DNA of 64,000 bases from Pelagerythrobacter sp041912895. Its GTDB lineage: Bacteria > Pseudomonadota > Alphaproteobacteria > Sphingomonadales > Sphingomonadaceae. The DNA is taken from positions 62,001-126,000 of the forward strand of contig NZ_JAYSGI010000002.1 of assembly GCF_041912895.1 (NCBI RefSeq), in the 5' to 3' direction. How positions within the stretch are numbered: the first letter of the stretch is position 1; every line of letters starts with the position of its first letter. Below are positions 35,147-44,520 of this stretch, piece by piece. Position numbers and translations under genes: made by a program. The notes under the pieces are model-generated. The model did not search any database. It saw only the letters and a program-made list of their open reading frames with translations, and was not told where the DNA came from.

Positions 35147-37537
35147 ATCTCTAGGTCAGGCTTTTCGGGTACATATTTAGCAATTCTCGCTATCGCGGCG
35201 CTCGGCTCGCCCTACGCTGCATTTGCACAGGACGGCTCTGCCGAAGTCGCCGAGCCAACCGGCCAACCCGTTCAACTGAATGACGACTCCCTCGACGATG
35301 GCGTGATAATCGTTCGCGCAAAGCGCTGGGGGCAGGCCGATATCGAGGCCGAAGCGGCAATCAAAGAGAACGAAATCGAATCGTTTGGAGCAAACACCAT
35401 TGGGGAGCTCCTCGATGCCATCTCTCCTGTATTAGACCCCTCCGGAGGCGAGCCGGAACTGTTGGTCAACGGCAAGCGAATTACCAATCCTGCCGAACTC
35501 GAGGATTATCCCAAGGAGGCGTTGGCTCAGATTTCCCTGCTGCCGAGAGAAGCGGCAGCGGCATATGGGGTCGAGCAGGATAAGCGTGTCGTCAACCTGG
35601 AACTCAAGCAGCATTTTGCTAGCTGGACCGGCGAAGCGGCGGTGCAAACGCCGACATCCGGCGGCAGGCGAAGCGTCGCCCTGACGGCCGGTCGCTTCAC
35701 GATCGATCAAGATACTCGTTGGAACGTCGGGGCGACTTTCTCGCATGACTCCGAACTCTTGCGAAGCGAACGCTCGCTTCCCGCGCAGGCAGCACCTTTA
35801 GAGTGGACAGGCGGCCCGGACGATGCGGGGGCACAATTCGACCCCGACGACGACACAGCGCTATTGCCGCGGGCACAATCTATCGGCTTCAACGCCAATG
35901 TCACTCACCCCGTGGGATCCTTCAGTGGCACGCTGAATCTTGCAGCGAACCGCAACAACTCGACGCTGAAAATCGGCCCTCCTGTCGTTATTTCCCGTCC
36001 AGCGAGTAACCCTCTTGAACCCAGACTGCTTGAAGACCGGCGAGGCTTAGCTTCGAGGAGTGCGCTGAAATACCTTCAAAACTCCAGAAGCTTCAGTACC
36101 GGCATATCGCTAACCGGCGCGGTCGGGGGGTGGCAGTCCAACATAGGGCTTCGATACAGTGTCAATTGGGCGGAATCTGTCCGACAACTAGGATACGCGG
36201 AAATTACGTCGCCACGGCCGGGCGATATGGATGCAAACCCAAGCGTCGCTGGGCTCTCAAGGACGCCCCAGGCCGATCGGTTGCGCTCGACGACTGAAAC
36301 CTACAATCTTTCGCTGACCTCGGGCAATTCCATAGTCACCGTGCCCGCCGGTCAGGCCCGTGCGAGCCTGTCGTTCAACGCAAATCATCTGCGGTCCAAG
36401 GTCACCGGCGCCGGCACAGTCACCAACGACAATACAACGTCGTCGAATGCCAGCGAGCAATTCGATGGCCTGCTCTCGCTGTCGGTTCCGGTTGCCAGTG
36501 CATCGGCTGATTTCCTGAAGCCTCTTGGAGAATTGACGGTCAGCACGACTGCCGCATTTCGCAAGGTTAGCGGGGCGGCGATGAATTTCAGACTCGGCAG
36601 CGCGCTCGACTGGTCTCCGGTCACGTCGGTCAATCTGCGAGTGGCCTATTCGCGGGAGAACAGCGAGCCCACCTACAACGAGCTCTACGCGCCGCGCGTC
36701 GAAATCCTGAACCGTGTCTTCGATTTTACGCGGGGAGAGTACGTGCAGCCGCTGTTCCGCTTCGGTGGGAATGAAAATCTCGCTGGCGGAAGCCTGAAAA
36801 TCTTGTCGGCCGATCTTTTCGCCACCCCTTTCGGCCAAAATTTCGTATCGCTAGATTTCGGATACCGGCACACCATCGCGAGGGGCGGAGTAGCCTCTTT
36901 CCCTGAATTAACTCCTGATGTGGAAACCGCCTTTCCTGAAAGGATTTATCGAGACCAAACAGGGCGGTTGGTCGCGATCGATGCACGGCCGATAAACATC
37001 GGCTTCGATGAAACGAGACGGCTTACGAGTGGACTTTCGCTTCGCTGGTCGGAAGACTCCGGCGTTCTCGAAGATGCCAAACCGCCGTGGACGATTACGA
37101 GCTCGCTGACATTTCAATGGGACCTGGAAAACGAAACGGAAATTCGTCCCGGCCTCGGCGTTATCGATCGTCTCGAAGGACTGGGGCAGGCGCGCCACAG
37201 CGCCGAATTTCAGCTCAACGTTGGTCGCAACGGCCTCGGAGTTACCCTCGGAGGAACTTGGACCGGCCCTGCCAGCGTCAATGGCGGTTCAGAAGTCCAA
37301 TATCGCTATCCTGCATCCACGACCGTAAATCTCGGCGCCTTTGTCGAGCCCGCATCATTGATGGCAAAAGAGAGCAATAACGAATGGATCGAGGCTCTGA
37401 AGTTGTCCGTGGACGTTCAGAACGTTTTCGACAGCAGACGCTCGATCGAATCTTCTACCGGACTGGAGGGGTATTCGCGCGACGAACTCGATCCACTGGG
37501 CCGGACCATCCGCTTTGCGGCGAGCGTTCAGTTTTGA
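35147..37537 (+). CDS. TonB-receptor-like outer-membrane protein; start codon not canonical
   Basis: A large barrel protein related to TonB-dependent receptors. The plug-like part contains VIIVRAKRWGQAD, TIGELLDAISPVLD and LLVNGKRITNPAEL; the barrel ends in FAASVQF with a terminal Phe. The first canonical start in frame is GTG 35303, but this would cut off an obvious in-frame signal peptide just upstream (YLAILAIAALGSPYAAFAQ). The frame is open back to 35072 with no ATG, GTG, TTG or CTG. ATC 35147, nine bases after AAGG, is my best guess; a frameshift or sequencing error near 35150 is the alternative. If the latter, this is a pseudogene or a mis-read start. Confidence 0.7.
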   Translation: MSRSGFSGTYLAILAIAALGSPYAAFAQDGSAEVAEPTGQPVQLNDDSLDDGVIIVRAKRWGQADIEAEAAIKENEIESFGANTIGELLDAISPVLDPSGGEPELLVNGKRITNPAELEDYPKEALAQISLLPREAAAAYGVEQDKRVVNLELKQHFASWTGEAAVQTPTSGGRRSVALTAGRFTIDQDTRWNVGATFSHDSELLRSERSLPAQAAPLEWTGGPDDAGAQFDPDDDTALLPRAQSIGFNANVTHPVGSFSGTLNLAANRNNSTLKIGPPVVISRPASNPLEPRLLEDRRGLASRSALKYLQNSRSFSTGISLTGAVGGWQSNIGLRYSVNWAESVRQLGYAEITSPRPGDMDANPSVAGLSRTPQADRLRSTTETYNLSLTSGNSIVTVPAGQARASLSFNANHLRSKVTGAGTVTNDNTTSSNASEQFDGLLSLSVPVASASADFLKPLGELTVSTTAAFRKVSGAAMNFRLGSALDWSPVTSVNLRVAYSRENSEPTYNELYAPRVEILNRVFDFTRGEYVQPLFRFGGNENLAGGSLKILSADLFATPFGQNFVSLDFGYRHTIARGGVASFPELTPDVETAFPERIYRDQTGRLVAIDARPINIGFDETRRLTSGLSLRWSEDSGVLEDAKPPWTITSSLTFQWDLENETEIRPGLGVIDRLEGLGQARHSAEFQLNVGRNGLGVTLGGTWTGPASVNGGSEVQYRYPASTTVNLGAFVEPASLMAKESNNEWIEALKLSVDVQNVFDSRRSIESSTGLEGYSRDELDPLGRTIRFAASVQF

Positions 37538-37561
37538 AAGAAAAGTCCTGCCTGCAAGCTT

Positions 37562-38242
37562 TCAACGGGGCATCGTGATCAGCAAAGGAAGCATTTTGGC
37601 TGTCAACTTGCGCATCTCGTCATCTCGCATATCGAGCATCTCGCGCAAATGCGGGCCGATCACGGCATCTCCGAAGGCCGAGATGGCGATCATGAGTACT
37701 GCGCCCTTTACCCGCTCTTCAGCCGGTTGGCCCGGAATTTTCTCTGCAAAGGCACTGACGAGCGACTGAACCGCGTCTCGGATCGGCTCCAGGTGCTCGA
37801 AATCCCTCGCGAGCACGATCCACGCAGCCAACTGACCGGCTCCGCCGGAATCGAATGCATCGAACACCTGTTCGACCACTGAACGCTGAGCATTTCGGCT
37901 GTCCCTGATGTGTTCGACCGCGGTCTCGAGCGCGTCCGCGAGGTCATCGACCATCGCCCCCATGAGCGATGCCTGCAGACCAGATGCCGATCCAAAATGG
38001 TGGATGATGTTCGCATGCGACATACCGACCCGCTGCCCAACATTCGACACGGTCACCGCGCCGGGCCCACCTTCGAGCAAAAGCGACCGGGCCGCGACAA
38101 TGCTTTCCTCCCGCGCTTCTTCCGCGCTGCGTTTGCGCCGCGTAGCTTTCTTGGTAGCGCTGGACTTGGCATACCGACCACGTGCCACGACGGGTGTCAC
38201 ATTCTCCCCGTCGTTGCTTTTAGACCTTTCCGATTTCTTCAT
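37562..38242 (-). CDS. TetR-family transcriptional regulator
   Basis: A 226-residue TetR repressor. After a Lys/Ser-rich tail (about 45 residues), the HTH reads ARSLLLEGGPGAVTVSNVGQ ... GMSHANIIHHFGSASGL, followed by an all-helical ligand domain. ATG 38242 has a GAGG site; the frame extends upstream without support. It closes the receptor cluster and may act on the AT-rich palindromes at 30883 and 34392. A small inverted repeat (GCCAGTT/AACTGGC, 38323-38340) lies upstream of it. Confidence 0.85.
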   Translation of the reverse strand: MKKSERSKSNDGENVTPVVARGRYAKSSATKKATRRKRSAEEAREESIVAARSLLLEGGPGAVTVSNVGQRVGMSHANIIHHFGSASGLQASLMGAMVDDLADALETAVEHIRDSRNAQRSVVEQVFDAFDSGGAGQLAAWIVLARDFEHLEPIRDAVQSLVSAFAEKIPGQPAEERVKGAVLMIAISAFGDAVIGPHLREMLDMRDDEMRKLTAKMLPLLITMPR

Positions 38243-38507
38243 GGCGCCCTCATACGCCCAGAACTTGCTCTGGCAAACTTGCAATGTTTTGGGGCTGCTA
38301 GGCTTGGAATGATTGTTCAGTCGCCAGTTTTCCAACTGGCCTCGCTGCTGGAGTTGTTTGCAAGCGTCTGGTTTCTTTACGCAACAAATGTTGGCGACGG
38401 GTTGCTTGTCGCAAGCGCGGTTCGTTTCGGCGAAACCGGCGGAGATATCCTCGTCGGCCGGCGTTTCTTCGCTGTCCCCACCGTGGGACGGAAGAAGGAA
38501 AAGTGCG

Positions 38508-38654
38508 ATGGAAAAGAGCAAGAACAACGAGCAGCAAAAGCAGCCGAGTCAGCAAGGCGGCTCGGAAGCGAACCGTCAGCGCGAACAGCAGCAGGACCAG
38601 CAGCGCCAGCCCGGTGAAAAGGGCAAGAACGCCGCCAGGCCGCAGCAGGACTGA
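38508..38654 (+). CDS. Small Gln-rich hydrophilic protein
   Basis: A 48-residue, fully hydrophilic protein rich in Gln, Lys and Arg (NNEQQKQPSQQGG, REQQQDQQRQPGEKG), not recognised. A GAAGGA ribosome site lies just upstream of ATG 38508 and a strong terminator follows its stop by about 20 bases, which supports a real small gene. Similar short Gln-rich proteins occur as orphans in sphingomonads. Confidence 0.6.
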   Translation: MEKSKNNEQQKQPSQQGGSEANRQREQQQDQQRQPGEKGKNAARPQQD

Positions 38655-38674
38655 CCGGTCGAACTGCGATGAAG

Positions 38675-38703
38675 AGGCCGCTCCTTCGGGAGCGGCCTTT
38701 TTC
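38675..38703 (+). terminator. Rho-independent terminator
   Basis: A perfect 10-bp stem (AGGCCGCTCC at 38675-38684 with its complement at 38689-38698), the stable loop TTCG, and a run of T. It ends the plus-strand small gene and lies just six bases from the convergent maeB stop. Confidence 0.9.
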
Positions 38704-38708
38704 GTATC

Positions 38709-40979
38709 TCAGCCGACGACGCCCGCCGCCGCCAGCACCGCCAGCGTCAGCACGTCGGGCGCGATCGCGGTCATCGGCGCGATCTGGACCGGCTTCTCCA
38801 TCCCGATCAGCATCGGCCCGATCGTGGCGTCGCCGCCCAGTTCGCGCAGCAGCTTGGCCGACAGGTTGGCCGATTGCAGCCCCGGCATGATCAGCACGTT
38901 GGCCGGCCCCGAGAGGCGGCAGAACGGATAGAGGCTCATCACCTTGGGGTTGAGCGCGGCGTCCGGCGCCATCTCGCCCTCGTATTCGAAATCGGGCTGC
39001 TCGGCGTCGAGCAGGGCCACCGCCTCGCGGATATTGGTCAGCCACTGGCCCGACGGGTTGCCGAAGGTGGAATACGACAGGAAGGCCACGCGCGGCTCGT
39101 GCCCCATGCGCCGGGCCACTGCCGCCGTCTCGCGTGCGATATGCGCAAGCTGGTCGGCGCTCGGCCGTTCGTTGATCGTCGTGTCCGCCATGAACGTGGT
39201 GTGGTTCTTGCCGATCATCATATGGATACCGAACGGCACCTGTCCCGGCTTCGGATCGAGCACGAGGTTCACTTCGCGCGCGGTCTGCGAGAACGTGCGC
39301 GTAAGGCCGGAAATCATCGCATCGCCATGGCCGAGCGCGACGAGCAGCGCGGCGAACACGTTGCGTTCCTGGTTGACCATCCGGCGCACGTCGCGCTCGG
39401 TCCGGCCCTTGCGCTGGAGCCGCTGGTAGAGATAATCCACCATTTCCGGCACCAGCTCGGAATCGTTCGAATTCTGGATCTCCCACTCGTCCGGATCGTC
39501 GACGCCGAGCGCCTCGAGTGCGGCGCGGACTTTCTCGGTCCGCCCGACGAGGATCGGGGTGCCGTAGCCGAAATCGCGGAACTGGATCGCCGCCCGCAGC
39601 ACCACGTCCTCTTCCGCCTCGGCGAAGACGACGCGGCGCGGGTTGGCACGCGCGAGCTCGTAGGTGTTGGTCAGCGCCGAGGTGGTCGGGTTGAGGCGCG
39701 CCTTCAGCGACAGGCGGTAGGCGTCCATGTCGGCGATCGGCGCGAGCGCCACGCCGGTGTTCATCGCCGCCTGCGCCACCGCCGAGGACACCACCTCCAT
39801 CAGCCGCGGATCGAACGGCGCGGGAATGATGTAGTCGGTGCCGAAGGCGTGGTTCTTGCCGTAGGCGGCGGCGACCTCGTCCGGCACCCGCTCGCGCGCG
39901 AGTTGCGCGATGGCGCGCGCGGCGGCGATCTTCATTTCTTCGTTGATCGCGGTCGCCTGCACGTCGAGCGCCCCGCGAAAGATGAACGGGAAGCCGAGCA
40001 CGTTGTTGACCTGGTTGGGAAAATCGCTGCGGCCGGTGGCGATGATCGCATCGGGGCGCACGGCCTTGGCCTCGTCGGGCATGATCTCGGGCACCGGGTT
40101 CGCCATCGCGAAGATGATCGGCTGATCGGCCATCTTCTCGACCCACTCGGGCTTGAGCGCGCCCGCTGCGCTGAGGCCCAGGAAGATGTCAGCGCCCACC
40201 AGCGCCTCTTCCAGGCTGCGCGCGTCGGTGTCGATCGCGTGCGCACTCTTCCACTGGTCCATCGAATCGGTGCGGCCGCGATAGATCGGGCCGGAGCGGT
40301 CGCACACGGTGACGTGATCGTGCGGCACGCCCATCGCCTTGATCAGCGCGGTGCAGGCGAGCGCGGATGCACCCGCGCCGTTCACCACCATCCGCACGTC
40401 CTTCAGGCTGCGGCCGGTCAGGTGGCAGGCATTGATGAGCCCGGCGGCGGCGATGATCGCAGTGCCGTGCTGATCGTCGTGCATCACCGGGATGTTCATG
40501 CGCTCGCGCAGCGCCTGCTCGATGATGAAGCACTCGGGCGCCTTGATATCTTCCAGGTTGATGCCGCCGAAGCTCGGCTCCATCAGCGCGACCGCCTCGA
40601 TGAAGGCGTCCGGCTCTTCGGTCGCGAGTTCGATGTCGATCGAATCGACGTCGGCGAAGCGCTTGAACAGCACCGCCTTGCCTTCCATCACCGGCTTGGA
40701 GGCGAGCGCGCCGAGGTTGCCCAGGCCGAGGATCGCGGTGCCGTTCGATATCACCGCGACGAGGTTGGAGCGCGCGGTGTATTTCGCGGCGTTGGCCGGA
40801 TCTTCCGCGATCGCTTCCACCGGAGCGGCGACGCCGGGCGAATAGGCGAGGCTGAGGTCGCGCTGGGTCGCCATCGGCTTCGACGCGACGATCTCGATCT
40901 TACCCGGACGGATCGTCTCGTGGTAGAAGAGCGCCTCGCGCGCGGTGAAGGTCGCCTGCTTTTCCTCGGCCAACGCCAT
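38709..40979 (-). CDS. maeB: NADP-dependent malic enzyme (MaeB type, with phosphotransacetylase-like domain)
   Basis: Converts malate to pyruvate and CO2 with reduction of NADP. The 756-residue protein has the N-terminal malic enzyme part (SLAYSPGVAAPV, GLGNLGALASKPVMEGK, MHDDQHGTA) and, after about residue 430, the phosphotransacetylase-like C-terminal domain typical of MaeB, usually a regulatory site for acetyl-CoA. An AGGAGA ribosome site is just before ATG 40979. Divergent from mutS across about 110 bases. Confidence 0.96.
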   Translation of the reverse strand: MALAEEKQATFTAREALFYHETIRPGKIEIVASKPMATQRDLSLAYSPGVAAPVEAIAEDPANAAKYTARSNLVAVISNGTAILGLGNLGALASKPVMEGKAVLFKRFADVDSIDIELATEEPDAFIEAVALMEPSFGGINLEDIKAPECFIIEQALRERMNIPVMHDDQHGTAIIAAAGLINACHLTGRSLKDVRMVVNGAGASALACTALIKAMGVPHDHVTVCDRSGPIYRGRTDSMDQWKSAHAIDTDARSLEEALVGADIFLGLSAAGALKPEWVEKMADQPIIFAMANPVPEIMPDEAKAVRPDAIIATGRSDFPNQVNNVLGFPFIFRGALDVQATAINEEMKIAAARAIAQLARERVPDEVAAAYGKNHAFGTDYIIPAPFDPRLMEVVSSAVAQAAMNTGVALAPIADMDAYRLSLKARLNPTTSALTNTYELARANPRRVVFAEAEEDVVLRAAIQFRDFGYGTPILVGRTEKVRAALEALGVDDPDEWEIQNSNDSELVPEMVDYLYQRLQRKGRTERDVRRMVNQERNVFAALLVALGHGDAMISGLTRTFSQTAREVNLVLDPKPGQVPFGIHMMIGKNHTTFMADTTINERPSADQLAHIARETAAVARRMGHEPRVAFLSYSTFGNPSGQWLTNIREAVALLDAEQPDFEYEGEMAPDAALNPKVMSLYPFCRLSGPANVLIMPGLQSANLSAKLLRELGGDATIGPMLIGMEKPVQIAPMTAIAPDVLTLAVLAAAGVVG

Positions 40980-41089
40980 GTCTCCTGATTTCTTGTGCGC
41001 CCCCTAACCAACTCGCCGCACGAGCGGTAGGGGAAAGGCGCTTCGGACGCCCTTTCCGAATCGTGCGAGCCGGCGCTAGGCCCGTACCG

Positions 41090-43696
41090 ATGACGGCGAA
41101 ATCGACCCCGATGATGGAGCAGTACCATGCGCTGAAGCGCGAGGCTGGCGATTGCCTGTTGTTCTACCGGATGGGCGACTTCTTCGAGCTGTTCTTCGAC
41201 GATGCGCGGGTTGCGGCGGGCGTGCTGGACATCGCGCTGACCACGCGCGGGGAGCACGGCGGGGAAGCGGTGCCGATGTGCGGCGTGCCCGTGCATTCGG
41301 CGGAGGGCTACCTCGCCCGGCTGATCCGCGCCGGATGCCGCGTAGCGATCGCCGAACAGGTCGAGACCCCGGCGGAAGCGAAGAAGCGCGGCGGTTCCAA
41401 AGCGCTGGTGAAGCGCGACATCGTGCGCTTCGTCACCGCCGGGACGCTGACCGAGGAGGCGCTGCTCGAGCCGCGCCGGGCGAACGTGCTCGCCGCGGTG
41501 TGCGAGGTGCGCGGCGTAATCGGCGCGGCCTCAGTGGATGTCTCGACCGGGCGCATGGCGCTGGAGGAATGCCCGCCCGACCGGCTGGGCGCGGCGCTCG
41601 CGCGGCTGGGGCCGAGCGAGGTGGTGGTGCCGGAGGACTGGGACGATGCGCCGGGCGACGCGATCCCGCGCCCGCGCGGCGATTTCGCCAGCGACGGGGG
41701 CGAGACGCAGTTGAAGGCGGTGCACGGCGTCGCGACGCTCGACGGGTTCGGCGCATTCACCCGGCCGATGCTCGCCGCAGCGGGCGGCTTGCTCGCCTAT
41801 CTCGACCACGCCGGGCGCGGCAAGCTGCCGCTGCTGCTGCCGCCGGTCGCACACACGGGCGAAGCCGCGCTGGCGATGGACGAAGCGACGCGCGCTAGCC
41901 TCGAGATCGTCGAGGCACAGCAGGGCGGGCGCGCGGGCAGCCTGATCGCGGCGGTCGATCGCTGCGCCACCGGCGCGGGCGCGCGGCAACTGGCCGAAGA
42001 TCTCTCCGCTCCGCTCACGGACGCGGGGGCGATCGAGGCGCGGCTGGCCTTGGTCGGCTGGCTTCACGCCGACCCGCTGTTGCGTGCCGACTTGCGTGAA
42101 GTACTGCGCGCGCTGCCTGACATCGGCCGCGCACTGGGCCGGATCGTCGCCGAACGCGGCAGCCCGCGCGATCTGGGGCAGGTGCGCGACGGACTGGCCG
42201 AGGCCCGGCGGGTGCAGGATCACCTGAAAGGCAAGCCCGACCGCCCCGCGCTGCTCGACGCGCTGCTGCCTGCGCTGGGCGGCCATGGCGCGCTGGTCGA
42301 CCTGCTCCAGCGCGCGCTCGTCCCCGCCCCGCCGACCGAGCGGCAGAACGGTGGCTTCATCGCCGAAGGCTACGACGCCGGGCTCGACGAGTTGCGGCAG
42401 ACATCGGGCAACGCGCGGCGCGCCATTGCCGCGCTGGAGGCACGCTATCGTGGCGACACCGGGATTTCCGCGCTCAAGATCAAGCACAACGGCGTGCTCG
42501 GCTATTTCATCGAAGTGCCCGCGAAGCATGCCGACGCACTGATGGCGGCGGACAGCGGCTTCACCCACCGCCAGACGATGGCGGGCGCGGTGCGGTTCAA
42601 CTCGCTCGGGCTGCACGAGGAAGCCGCGCGCATCGCCGAGGCGGGCGGCCACGCGCTGGCGGCGGAGGAAGCGCATTTCGAGGAGCTGACCGGCGCGGTG
42701 GCCGTAGCGCGCGAGGCGATCGCCGAGACCGCCGCGGCGCTGGCGCGGCTCGACGTTTCGGCGGGCAATGCCGAGCGCGCGGCGGAAGGCGACTGGGCGC
42801 GGCCCGAGATCGTCGAGGATCGCTGCCTCGAGATCGCCGGCGGGCGGCATCCGGTGGTCGAGGCGGCGCTGGCGAAGGCCGGCGAGCGCTTCGTCGCCAA
42901 CGACTGCACGCTCGCGCCCGCCGACCGGCTGTGGCTGATCGGCGGGCCGAACATGGGCGGCAAATCGACCTTCCTGCGCCAGAACGCGCTGATCGTGCTG
43001 CTGGCGCAAGCCGGGTGCTTCGTGCCCGCCGCGAGCGCGCGGATCGGGCTGGTCGACCGCCTGTTCAGTCGCGTCGGCGCGTCGGACAATCTCGCGCGCG
43101 GGCGTTCCACCTTCATGGTCGAGATGGTCGAGACCGCCGCGATCCTCAGCCAGGCCACCGAGCGCAGCTTCGTGATCCTCGACGAGGTCGGGCGCGGCAC
43201 CTCGACCTACGACGGGCTCGCGCTCGCCTGGGCGGTGGTCGAGGCGGTGCACGAGACCAACCGCTGCCGCTGCCTGTTCGCGACGCATTACCACGAACTG
43301 TCGCGCCTCGCCGAAACCTGCGACGCGCTCAGCCTCCACCATGTTCGCGCGCGCGAATGGAAGGGCGATCTCGTGCTGCTGCACGAACTGGCCGAAGGGC
43401 CAGCGGACCGCAGCTACGGCCTCGCTGTCGCGCGGCTCGCAGGTGTGCCCGAACAAGTGGTGGCACGCGCGAAATCGGTGCTCGACAAGCTGGAGAAAGG
43501 CCGTGCGGAAACCGGCGGTCTGGCGGCGGGGCTCGGCGACCTGCCGCTGTTCGCCGCCGCCAGCGTGGTGCGCGAGGAGCCGATCGATACTGTGCGCGAG
43601 CGGCTGCGCGAACTCGATGTCGACGCGCTCAGCCCGCGCGACGCGCTCGATGCGCTCTACCGGCTGAAGCAGGACGCGGGCTCCACCGAGTCTTAA
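41090..43696 (+). CDS. mutS: DNA mismatch repair protein MutS
   Basis: Recognises mismatches and starts repair with MutL. The 868-residue protein has the mismatch-binding domain (DCLLFYRMGDFFELFFDDA with the intercalating Phe), and the ATPase domain with Walker A GGPNMGGKST at about residue 617, Walker B FVILDEVGRGT and signature SYGLAVARLAGVP. ATG 41090 starts at the conserved family beginning. Confidence 0.97.
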   Translation: MTAKSTPMMEQYHALKREAGDCLLFYRMGDFFELFFDDARVAAGVLDIALTTRGEHGGEAVPMCGVPVHSAEGYLARLIRAGCRVAIAEQVETPAEAKKRGGSKALVKRDIVRFVTAGTLTEEALLEPRRANVLAAVCEVRGVIGAASVDVSTGRMALEECPPDRLGAALARLGPSEVVVPEDWDDAPGDAIPRPRGDFASDGGETQLKAVHGVATLDGFGAFTRPMLAAAGGLLAYLDHAGRGKLPLLLPPVAHTGEAALAMDEATRASLEIVEAQQGGRAGSLIAAVDRCATGAGARQLAEDLSAPLTDAGAIEARLALVGWLHADPLLRADLREVLRALPDIGRALGRIVAERGSPRDLGQVRDGLAEARRVQDHLKGKPDRPALLDALLPALGGHGALVDLLQRALVPAPPTERQNGGFIAEGYDAGLDELRQTSGNARRAIAALEARYRGDTGISALKIKHNGVLGYFIEVPAKHADALMAADSGFTHRQTMAGAVRFNSLGLHEEAARIAEAGGHALAAEEAHFEELTGAVAVAREAIAETAAALARLDVSAGNAERAAEGDWARPEIVEDRCLEIAGGRHPVVEAALAKAGERFVANDCTLAPADRLWLIGGPNMGGKSTFLRQNALIVLLAQAGCFVPAASARIGLVDRLFSRVGASDNLARGRSTFMVEMVETAAILSQATERSFVILDEVGRGTSTYDGLALAWAVVEAVHETNRCRCLFATHYHELSRLAETCDALSLHHVRAREWKGDLVLLHELAEGPADRSYGLAVARLAGVPEQVVARAKSVLDKLEKGRAETGGLAAGLGDLPLFAAASVVREEPIDTVRERLRELDVDALSPRDALDALYRLKQDAGSTES

Positions 43697-43722
43697 GCAT
43701 TCGCGGTTATGCCGATGCCGCG

Positions 43723-44124
43723 ATGGAACCCAATCTCTTCCGCAGCCGGGGCATTGCCCTCGCCTTCGCCGGCCTCGTGCTGGTCGGTGTGGTATTGCTC
43801 GTGGGCAGCGAGCGCGACGCGGGCCTGCTCGACCGGTTCGTGCGCAACGAGCCAGACTTCGTCGAAGAGGTCGGACCCATCGAGGAGTCGCCCGGGCTTC
43901 CCTCGCGCGAACTCTACGTTCCTCCACCCGAGACTTCCGCCGAGATGAGCGGAATGTCCGAAGGCGGAGGCGAGTTCGCCTCCGACGAGGAATTGATCGA
44001 CGACACGGCGGGGCTGGACAGCGGTCCGACCATTTCTCCCGACTCCGCGGACAGCGACGGCGCGCTGCTCGAAGACGAGGGCGAGGCGATGTTTATCGAG
44101 CCCGGCGGCGAACTCGATTTCTGA
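43723..44124 (+). CDS. Single-pass membrane protein with acidic tail, unknown
   Basis: A 133-residue protein with one transmembrane helix at about residues 11-28 (ALAFAGLVLVGVVLLV) and a strongly acidic Glu/Asp/Ser-rich remainder. No recognised domain. It follows mutS by 26 bases and converges with the next gene with four bases between. Its coding bias matches its neighbours. Confidence 0.6.
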   Translation: MEPNLFRSRGIALAFAGLVLVGVVLLVGSERDAGLLDRFVRNEPDFVEEVGPIEESPGLPSRELYVPPPETSAEMSGMSEGGGEFASDEELIDDTAGLDSGPTISPDSADSDGALLEDEGEAMFIEPGGELDF

Positions 44125-44128
44125 TTGC

Positions 44129-44467
44129 TCAGGTGCCGTCGCCGCGCAGCCCGTCGGGCTTGCGCGCCTTGCCGTACTTGTCGACGTTGTCGTCGTGGTT
44201 CGGCTCGCCACGATAGGCGTCCATGTCGATCCGGCCCGAGCTTTCCATGTCGCGCATGTGATCGACGGTGTCCTGCGTCGAATCGTTCATCAGGCCGCTC
44301 GAATTGTCGCTTTTCTTGCTTTCGGTCGGGCTGGTTTCGGACGGCTCCTGCGCGTCCTTCGCCACCTCCTGCGCCTGCGACAGGTGATCGTCCTGTTCGG
44401 CGTTGTGCGTTTCGGGGGCGAGGTCGGCCTGGCGCTGTTCCTGGCTCTTTGCGGGGGTGTCGGTCAT
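44129..44467 (-). CDS. Hydrophilic, probably disordered protein, unknown
   Basis: A 112-residue protein rich in Asp, Glu, Gln, Ser and Lys with no hydrophobic segment; it is probably disordered. A GGAGA site is close to ATG 44467. The C-terminal DKYGKARKPDGLRGDGT stretch is the most ordered-looking part. Composition resembles stress-type hydrophilic proteins, but I assign no function. Confidence 0.6.
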   Translation of the reverse strand: MTDTPAKSQEQRQADLAPETHNAEQDDHLSQAQEVAKDAQEPSETSPTESKKSDNSSGLMNDSTQDTVDHMRDMESSGRIDMDAYRGEPNHDDNVDKYGKARKPDGLRGDGT

Positions 44468-44520
44468 GCGAAGTCTCCTTTACATGGCCAAACGGGCCGC
44501 GACGGCACCGCGTTCCCGCT

